Shown piece by piece: positions 57,986-64,000 of a DNA stretch of 64,000 bases. Within the stretch, counting starts at the first letter, position 1. Each line of letters starts with the position of its first letter. The position numbers were made by a program, and so were the translations under genes. Source of the stretch: a virus; the IMG/VR virus record IMGVR_UViG_3300028414_000009, positions 1 through 64,000 of that record. One strand, 5' to 3'. Under the pieces are notes generated by a model that ran no database searches, was not told where the DNA came from, and saw only the letters and a program-made list of their open reading frames with translations.

Positions 57986-59859
57986 TATTTTACTTTTTCT
58001 AATTTAGTTACTTTTTTTTCAACTCCTGATTTTTCAGCGTATGTTTCGTTAGCAACTCCTTCTTCTTCTCCATATCTTGACTCTGCTGAGATAGGATAGT
58101 CAGGGCTTTCATTATATGCCCAATCTTCTATTCCTAATTCAATAAATCTAGCGTTGATTTGTTCATTATAATATTGTGCTATTGTTCTAACTCTTCTTTG
58201 AATGTCTGCTCTTGATAAATCATGAGTGTTTCTTCCACCTTGATTATTATAGAGAAATTGAATATAGCTTAGTTTAGGTATTTTACATATCTTAGAATAT
58301 AGGAAGCTTCTGATCACTAATTCAAAATCATCTGCAATTGTTAGACTTCTGTTATGTCCTCCTATTTCAAAATAAGTAGATCTTCTCCATGCTCTAACGT
58401 GATTTGGAACTCCTACAATATGTCTGATTGTTTTTGGATTAATATTCTGTTGATTAGCAGGTGACAACATTCTACCTTCATACTCTTCTTCTCTATAAGA
58501 ACCATATCCTAATGCAAACCCTTCTCCATATCTTTGATTTTCCCACTCTTCATTTACCTCGGCAGTATCTCCATAAAACATACCACAATCAGGATGTGCC
58601 TGTGCAGCATTATGTAAATCTTCTGCACATGTTTTAACCAATAAGTCATCATGGTCTAATTCTGCTAGAATATATCCTTTAGCAAGAGAACAACATCTGT
58701 ATTTAGATTCTCCAATACATCCTCCTGATTTTTCTCTAAAATCATACACCTTTACTCTTGGATCTACTAACGCAATTTCTTCTGCTATCTTTAAAGTTTT
58801 ACCTCCATCGGTGGAATCATTTACTAAAACCCATTCCCAGTTATTATACGTCTGATCTCTTACGGATCTATATGTGTTCCATAACTTTTCACCAGTATTA
58901 TATATAGGCGTAAAGAATGAAATCATCTGATCATCTTCTAGGTTAGAAGGAGATAGAATAGAATTCATTGCTACGGAATATGCAGTGTTTCCTATATTTT
59001 CCGTGTTCTCAGAATTAAACCACCTTTTTCTAAATTGGAGAGGAAGAGAAGCTAGGTTAGGAAACTCTTTCCATGATTCTCCATTTGTAATAATTGCATC
59101 AGGATTAAACGACGTAACTGCGTTAATTACTTCACTATCGTCTTCTAAGTATTTAACGTCTAATTCATCTGCTTCATACGATAAATATTTTATAGACTTT
59201 AATTCTGGCTTAGTTTTTCCTATATAAATTATTTTAGGTATTTTTGCACTTGGTACTTTTTCTAAATAATTGTAGTGGCATAAAACCTTGTCAATCCATA
59301 CGAATGAATCACCATGTGTTTTTAATACTTCTTCTATAAAGAAACCGTCTGCTGCATAATTTGCACTAAACGAATGAGTATCAAATATGCTTCTATTAAT
59401 AACCATCTGTGCAATGTCAATTTTCTGAAATGCAGTATTTTCACGACTAGCTACTCTAATTTCTTGTCCGGTAAAATCTCTACCTGCAACTAATTGAGAA
59501 ACGATATGAACCTGTGCAATTGGAAGATTCTTTATACTCGCTTTAATAGTTTTGTAAAAGTCTTCGTGTATAATGTTATCATCATCTAGTAAATAGATCC
59601 AACCTGATTTGATTGTTCTAATAATATCAGAAACTTCAGGATATAATAATCCTCCTCTTTGTCCTTTTACAAAATGTAATTTGACATTGACAGTATCTGT
59701 TAAGTTCGAGAGAACCTCTGCATCAATATCCTTTAATGCTCCTGTATCAAATACAATGTGCCAATTTACTGTTACTCCCTTAGGCGCATTTAATACTCCT
59801 TCTTTAATTGTTAAAAGGTTACTTGTTCTGGTACACCTTGTAATAATATTAATCTTCAT
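57985..59859 (-). CDS. Two-domain glycosyltransferase (tandem GT-A), probable collagen glycosyltransferase
   Basis: 624 residues. The N-terminal GT-A domain (1-210) has the strand HIVFDTG, then WIYLLDDDNIIHEDF with the acidic metal motif (D92-D94). A linker domain (210-300) is alpha/beta. The C-terminal GT2 domain (about 310-560) starts SFFTPIYNTGEKLWNTYRS, has VLVNDSTDGG and LAELDHDDLL (DxD at 401-405), and an acceptor region RKSTYFE-like (WRRSTYFEIGGHN). The last 30 residues are charged. Two donor-binding domains could add two sugars in a row, like the Gal-Glc disaccharide of animal collagens. It is translationally coupled to the hydroxylase-like gene. Family call confident; target inferred. 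Confidence 0.8.
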   Translation of the reverse strand: MKINIITRCTRTSNLLTIKEGVLNAPKGVTVNWHIVFDTGALKDIDAEVLSNLTDTVNVKLHFVKGQRGGLLYPEVSDIIRTIKSGWIYLLDDDNIIHEDFYKTIKASIKNLPIAQVHIVSQLVAGRDFTGQEIRVASRENTAFQKIDIAQMVINRSIFDTHSFSANYAADGFFIEEVLKTHGDSFVWIDKVLCHYNYLEKVPSAKIPKIIYIGKTKPELKSIKYLSYEADELDVKYLEDDSEVINAVTSFNPDAIITNGESWKEFPNLASLPLQFRKRWFNSENTENIGNTAYSVAMNSILSPSNLEDDQMISFFTPIYNTGEKLWNTYRSVRDQTYNNWEWVLVNDSTDGGKTLKIAEEIALVDPRVKVYDFREKSGGCIGESKYRCCSLAKGYILAELDHDDLLVKTCAEDLHNAAQAHPDCGMFYGDTAEVNEEWENQRYGEGFALGYGSYREEEYEGRMLSPANQQNINPKTIRHIVGVPNHVRAWRRSTYFEIGGHNRSLTIADDFELVIRSFLYSKICKIPKLSYIQFLYNNQGGRNTHDLSRADIQRRVRTIAQYYNEQINARFIELGIEDWAYNESPDYPISAESRYGEEEGVANETYAEKSGVEKKVTKLEKVK

Positions 59860-59873
59860 ATTTATATTTGTTT

Positions 59874-60806
59874 TTATACGTCAAAAAAGAACATGTGAAA
59901 AAATCTAGCATTGTCAATTGCATCTCCAAAATACTGAGTCGCAGCGTGGATATTTTTAGCATTAAACAAGACTAATCTATTATACACATTTCCTACTTCA
60001 TCTATTTTTTCAAAATTAGATCCATCGTAAAAATTCATTTCATTACTATTACCCTTGAATGCATCTATGTATGCTTGGGTTTTTCTTTTATCGTCATCGA
60101 ATGTATAATCACCCGTGACTTTACTTCTATAGAACGCAGTTCCAGATGTAGGTGGAGCGTCAGGTGTTAAATATACCATTGCTGCATAAGTTTGATTATC
60201 CACGTGATAAACAATCTGTTGATCTGCTGTACAAAATTGAAATATTCCGTTAGCATACCTGTCGTGATTCCAATTGAATATTGGTTTTCCTATAATTTCT
60301 TCTAGTTTTTCTTTAGTTCCATCTAAGATAAATCTTTCATTTGCTCTTTGGCCCTTGTGATAATCGGAAGGTGTAAATTCTAAATGGTTCATTGCCCATT
60401 CTCTTACAAGGTCAGGATCATTATAAAAATTATCTACTACTATAACATCCTTTGATGTATTTGCAAATCCTGAATGATACGATAACCAGTGTCCGATTGG
60501 ACCTATTGCAGTTTCTCCAATACTAGTATGGATGACTAGTGTTTTTAGTTTTTTATCAAAAGGAACCTCAATAGTAAATGACATATTCTGATTAGTAAGC
60601 TGATTTGAATATACTTCCATTACGTCTTGCCTATCACCTAAAAATTGAACTTTAAGAGGTTCATTTGACATTGAAAAGCCTAAAGCTTCTCCGCCTATTA
60701 ATCCAACCCATCCATTAAGAGTATATGTGTCTGTATTCTTAGTTACGCTTTCCACATAGAATTTTACATTCTTGTTAAACGTATCATGTTTGATTTTATT
60801 ATCCAT
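59874..60806 (-). CDS. 2OG-Fe(II) oxygenase with N-terminal beta-sandwich domain
   Basis: 310 residues. Residues 1-110 are a beta-sandwich (YTLNGWVGLIGGEALGFSMS and DRQDVMEVYSNQ) similar to accessory domains in glycan-related enzymes. Residues 120-310 are a cupin-type oxygenase: IVVDNFYNDPDLVREWAMNH, YHVDNQTYAAMVYLTP (H201-V-D203), LVLFNAKNIHAATQYFG (H287) and ARFFHMFFF (R301). It resembles small oxygenase families in phages and marine bacteria. It heads the operon, preceded by an octamer and the fibre terminator. Its target may be another residue of the collagen-like fibre, or the sugar. Family call is good; target inferred. Confidence 0.75.
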   Translation of the reverse strand: MDNKIKHDTFNKNVKFYVESVTKNTDTYTLNGWVGLIGGEALGFSMSNEPLKVQFLGDRQDVMEVYSNQLTNQNMSFTIEVPFDKKLKTLVIHTSIGETAIGPIGHWLSYHSGFANTSKDVIVVDNFYNDPDLVREWAMNHLEFTPSDYHKGQRANERFILDGTKEKLEEIIGKPIFNWNHDRYANGIFQFCTADQQIVYHVDNQTYAAMVYLTPDAPPTSGTAFYRSKVTGDYTFDDDKRKTQAYIDAFKGNSNEMNFYDGSNFEKIDEVGNVYNRLVLFNAKNIHAATQYFGDAIDNARFFHMFFFDV

Positions 60807-60888
60807 CGATTGTGTTCTATAATATTAGTTATACTTAGATATTTTAAATTGTTTACTAAGTGTAATAAGATAATAAGTTATTACAATC

Positions 60889-60896
60889 TATATATC
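60889..60896 (-). promoter_or_regulatory. Candidate promoter octamer (GATATATA) before the modification operon
   Basis: Exact octamer copy about 80 nt upstream of the first oxygenase gene and just after the fibre terminator. Confidence 0.4.
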
Positions 60897-60900
60897 ACAT

Positions 60901-60930
60901 AAAAAAAGGGTCCTCTTTCGAGGACCCTTT
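60901..60930 (-). terminator. Rho-independent terminator after the collagen-like fibre
   Basis: An 11-bp perfect stem AAAGGGTCCTC/GAGGACCCTTT (60905-60915 and 60920-60930) with a GAAA loop on the minus strand and a T-rich tail. Strongest terminator of the window. Confidence 0.9.
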
Positions 60931-60954
60931 CTAAAATTATCTTGATGATTTAAA

Positions 60955-63900
60955 TTAAGACTCTAAAGTTTTAATTCTTGCTTCAAGTTCTCTAATAGCT
61001 TCGATTAAAAGACCGACCATTTTTTCATAGTCAACAGTTTTGTAAACTGTTCCGTCTTCTGCACCATCCATTAGTGGCATTTCATGTTCTCTTACTAACA
61101 TAGGTAATACCTCTTCTACTTCTTGGGCGATAAGACCTAGATCATGAAGACCTTTTCTGCTACCGCTATTCCAATCGTATTCAACACCTCTTAACTGTAA
61201 GACTTTAGATAATGCTTCTTCAATAGTAGTCACGTTATCTTTAAGTCTCGCATCCGAGATAGAAGTTGAGTATGCAACAACATCACCGTCAACGTGAAGG
61301 TTACCGTTACTGTATAATCTCATTTCTTCTGAGTTGTTAATGTAGAATTGTTGTAATGCACTACTGTTATTGTAGTACACATATTCACCACCTGAGTTAC
61401 CAACATACTGATTAGAATATAATCTGTAGTTAGACGTGTTAGGACCTACGGCACCTTGGTTACCCGTGTTACCTTTAGGACCAGTTGCACCAGTATAACC
61501 TTGAGCACCATTAGATCCATTAGATCCATTTGCACCAGTTAAACCTCTGTCACCTTTAGGACCCGTAGGACCAGTGTAACCTTGAGGACCTGTATTACCA
61601 GTTGTACCTTTAGGACCAGTTGAACCTTTAAGACCTTGGAAACCTTGATAACCTCTAGCACCAGTTGAACCAACAGTACCTTTAGGACCTGTAGGACCAG
61701 TGTAACCTTGAGGACCTCTAGCACCTGTGTCACCTTTAGTACCCTTAGCACCAGTTCCACCAGTTGGACCAACAGAACCTTGAGCACCAGTTGAACCAGT
61801 GTTACCTTTAGGACCTGTAGGACCAGTTGAACCAACATTACCTTTAGAACCAATAACACCTTGAGCACCTGTAGGACCAGTTGAACCAACGTTACCTTTA
61901 GCACCTAGAGCACCTTGAGCACCTGTATTACCAGTGTTACCTTTAGGACCAGTTGAACCAACGTTACCTTTAACACCAATTATACCTTGGAAACCTCTAG
62001 CACCACCAGCACCAGTAGAACCTTTAGGACCAACTGAACCAGTTGCACCTGTAAGACCTTGAGGACCAGTAGCACCTCTAGCGCCAGTTGCACCTTGAGC
62101 ACCAGTATTACCTTTAACACCGATATCACCTTTAGTACCTTTAGCACCCGTTCCACCAGTTAAACCTTGGAAACCTTGATAACCTCTAGCACCTGTGTTA
62201 CCAACGCTACCTTTAGGACCAACAGGACCAACAGAACCTTGATTACCAGTATTACCAGTATTACCTTTAGCACCTAGAGCACCTTGAGCACCAGTTGAAC
62301 CAGTGTTACCTTTAGCACCTAGAGCACCTTGGGCACCAGTTGAACCTGTATTACCTTTAGGACCAACAGCACCAACAGCACCTCTTGCACCACCAGTACC
62401 TTGAGCACCTGTGTTACCAGTATTACCTTTAGCACCAACGTTACCTTTAACACCAATTACACCTTGGAAACCAGTTGGACCAGTATTACCAGTATTACCT
62501 TTAAGTCCAATATCACCTTTAGCACCTGTAGCACCAGTTATACCTTGAATACCAATTAGACCTCTGTCACCTTTAGCACCAGTTCCACCAGTTGCACCAG
62601 TTGAACCTTGGAAACCTTGAGCACCAGTGTTACCTGTGTTACCTTTAAGTCCAATATCACCTTTAGTACCTTTAGCACCTACAGCACCTTGAATACCTTG
62701 AATACCTCTGTCACCTTTAGCACCAGTTATACCTTGGAAACCTTGATTACCTTTAGCACCAACATCACCTTTAGTACCCTTAGCACCTACAGCACCTTGA
62801 ATACCTTGGAAACCTTGATTACCTTTAGCACCAACATCACCTTTAGTACCTTTAGCACCAGTAAAACCTTGGAAACCTTGAGCACCTGTAGCACCTCTGT
62901 CACCTTTAGTACCTTTAGCACCTGTAGCACCAGTTATACCTTGGAAACCTTGGAAACCTTGATCACCTTTAGCACCTGTATTACCTTTAGTACCTGTTAT
63001 ACCTTGGAAACCTTGATCACCTTTAGCACCAACATTACCTTTAGTACCTTTAGCACCAACGGTACCTTGAATACCTTGGAAACCTTGATCACCTTTAGCA
63101 CCAACATTACCTTTAGTACCAGTTATACCTTGGAAACCTTGAGCACCTGTAGCACCTCTATCACCTTTAGTACCTTTGATACCAATAACACCATTTGCAC
63201 CTTGGAAACCTTGATCACCTTTAGTACCAACATTACCTTTAGCACCAGTTATACCTTGGAAACCTTGATCACCTTTAGCACCTGTGTTACCAACGATACC
63301 TTGAATACCTCTGTCACCTTTAGCACCTTGAGCACCAGTGTTACCTTGATCACCTTTAGTACCAATGTTACCTTTAGCACCAGTTATACCTTGGAAACCT
63401 TGATCACCTTTAGCACCTGTGTTACCTTGTTTACCTTGTACACCAATAACACCTTGTTCACCAGTATCACCTTTAGCACCTTGAGCACCTGTGTTACCAA
63501 CAACACCTTTAGCACCAGTTATACCTTGGAAACCTTGATCACCTTTAGCACCTTTACCACCATCAGCTCCAGCAGCTCCAGTATTTCCTTGGAAACCTCT
63601 ATCGCCTTTGTCGCCTTTGTCGCCTTTTAAACCAGTTTGACCTTGGAAACCTTGATCACCTTTAAGACCTTGCTCACCTCTGTCTCCATTGGCACCAGTT
63701 TTACCTTGAACACCTTGAATACCTTGTTCACCAGTATCACCTTTAAGACCTTGGTAACCTAAATCACCTTTATCACCTGTTCTTGCGAACGTTACTATTA
63801 ATTCTTCATTTGCTGAGAATACATTAGCTGCAGAAGCATATAATGTGTTACCAACTACTTGGAAATATGTATTAACCTCTTGTAAAGAAGAGATTGTAAA

Positions 63901-64000
63901 TAACATATATTGAGAAGAATCTAATTTATTAGAAATTCTAATATGACCTTTAATTGTAGATGTAGAATCGTCAATAGTTCTTAAGTATTGCTGAACGTCA
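60955..64000 (-). CDS. Long collagen-like fibre with S74-type chaperone tail (5' end outside the window)
   Basis: The frame from the stop at 60955 stays open to the right edge, so the Met at 63906 is internal: upstream codons read [20 protein letters not shown], which fits the N-terminal domain of marine-phage collagen-like proteins. Numbering from that Met, residues 44-822 are about 259 uninterrupted Gly-X-Y triplets, with recurring [13 protein letters not shown] modules. Lys is almost always at Y (only GKT and GKQ differ), Pro only at X, and Thr frequent at Y. A linker 823-883 and residues 884-983 ([36 protein letters not shown]) form the S74 chaperone domain, which self-cleaves after trimerisation in other phages. 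Probable long tail or head fibre. A strong terminator follows. Confidence 0.88.
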   Translation of the reverse strand, partial: DVQQYLRTIDDSTSTIKGHIRISNKLDSSQYMLFTISSLQEVNTYFQVVGNTLYASAANVFSANEELIVTFARTGDKGDLGYQGLKGDTGEQGIQGVQGKTGANGDRGEQGLKGDQGFQGQTGLKGDKGDKGDRGFQGNTGAAGADGGKGAKGDQGFQGITGAKGVVGNTGAQGAKGDTGEQGVIGVQGKQGNTGAKGDQGFQGITGAKGNIGTKGDQGNTGAQGAKGDRGIQGIVGNTGAKGDQGFQGITGAKGNVGTKGDQGFQGANGVIGIKGTKGDRGATGAQGFQGITGTKGNVGAKGDQGFQGIQGTVGAKGTKGNVGAKGDQGFQGITGTKGNTGAKGDQGFQGFQGITGATGAKGTKGDRGATGAQGFQGFTGAKGTKGDVGAKGNQGFQGIQGAVGAKGTKGDVGAKGNQGFQGITGAKGDRGIQGIQGAVGAKGTKGDIGLKGNTGNTGAQGFQGSTGATGGTGAKGDRGLIGIQGITGATGAKGDIGLKGNTGNTGPTGFQGVIGVKGNVGAKGNTGNTGAQGTGGARGAVGAVGPKGNTGSTGAQGALGAKGNTGSTGAQGALGAKGNTGNTGNQGSVGPVGPKGSVGNTGARGYQGFQGLTGGTGAKGTKGDIGVKGNTGAQGATGARGATGPQGLTGATGSVGPKGSTGAGGARGFQGIIGVKGNVGSTGPKGNTGNTGAQGALGAKGNVGSTGPTGAQGVIGSKGNVGSTGPTGPKGNTGSTGAQGSVGPTGGTGAKGTKGDTGARGPQGYTGPTGPKGTVGSTGARGYQGFQGLKGSTGPKGTTGNTGPQGYTGPTGPKGDRGLTGANGSNGSNGAQGYTGATGPKGNTGNQGAVGPNTSNYRLYSNQYVGNSGGEYVYYNNSSALQQFYINNSEEMRLYSNGNLHVDGDVVAYSTSISDARLKDNVTTIEEALSKVLQLRGVEYDWNSGSRKGLHDLGLIAQEVEEVLPMLVREHEMPLMDGAEDGTVYKTVDYEKMVGLLIEAIRELEARIKTLES
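61441..63777 (-). repeat. Collagen-coding tandem repeat DNA
   Basis: DNA encoding the Gly-X-Y region repeats units such as GGTGCTAAAGGTGATCAAGG with 9- and 18-nt phase, using few codons per residue. Near-identical modules mean slippage and recombination can change repeat number. No other function seen. Confidence 0.9.

Noticed and set aside
62608-63630. A 340-residue Thr/Ser-rich open frame on the plus strand
   Set aside because: It is the antisense of the Gly-X-Y repeat; the repeat itself keeps the opposite strand open. No plus-strand gene exists elsewhere here.
61441-63777. Regular repeats resembling a CRISPR-like array
   Set aside because: Spacing is 9/18 nt in coding phase and translates as Gly-X-Y; there are no unique spacers.

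Overview
This window looks like part of the genome of a large tailed phage with a contractile, T4-type tail. The DNA is visibly AT-rich, and every gene I accept lies on the minus strand, tightly packed, often with 1-nt TAATG or 4-nt ATGA overlaps. T4-type signatures are a gene-32-like ssDNA-binding protein, the gp25-gp6-gp7 baseplate wedge series, gp5/gp27-like hub proteins, tail-tube-fold proteins, a dCMP deaminase and PhoH. The host is probably a member of the Bacteroidota: gene starts I inspected are preceded by A/T-rich leaders with no GGAGG-like Shine-Dalgarno sequence, and the phage carries its own bS21 of the Bacteroidota type. Host assignment is inference.

Layout (left to right, opposite to transcription). 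1-2.5 kb: a zinc-ribbon protein cut by the edge, the ssDNA-binding protein and a RuvC-like resolvase. 2.6-31.8 kb: tail and baseplate structural genes, namely a tube-like protein, a spanin-like membrane protein, two fibres of about 1160 residues with short collagen-like stems and collar-like domains (one ending in a Hint autoprocessing domain), three very large virion proteins, the gp7-gp6-gp25 wedge, a conserved connector-type protein and an amidoligase with a beta-helix tail. 31.9-41.2 kb: a four-domain S1 protein, then spike/hub genes. 41.2-49.4 kb: small unknown genes, dCMP deaminase, UV-damage endonuclease, a class I glutaminase-like hydrolase and several proteins sharing a T4 capsid-targeting-like N-terminus. 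49.4-56.4 kb: glycosyltransferase, RNase HII, PhoH, bS21, DnaJ, three small paralogues sharing an E-E-Y-E-C motif, a DEDDy exonuclease and membrane proteins.

56.2-64.0 kb holds the most striking module. A long collagen-like fibre (about 259 uninterrupted Gly-X-Y triplets, then an S74-type intramolecular chaperone) is followed downstream by a tight operon: a 2OG-Fe(II) oxygenase, a two-domain glycosyltransferase, a second oxygenase that closely resembles the catalytic domain of animal procollagen lysyl hydroxylases, and an ATP-grasp ligase. All but two lysines I read in the triplets sit directly before Gly, the sequence context used by lysyl hydroxylases, and Pro occurs only at position X. I infer a phage-encoded collagen hydroxylation and glycosylation system acting on its own fibre.

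A second theme is translation. The phage encodes bS21 and an S1-like protein, both of which touch mRNA selection on the 30S subunit, in a setting where Shine-Dalgarno pairing is apparently not used. No gap exceeds 300 bases. I saw no tRNA, CRISPR array, insertion sequence or integrase.
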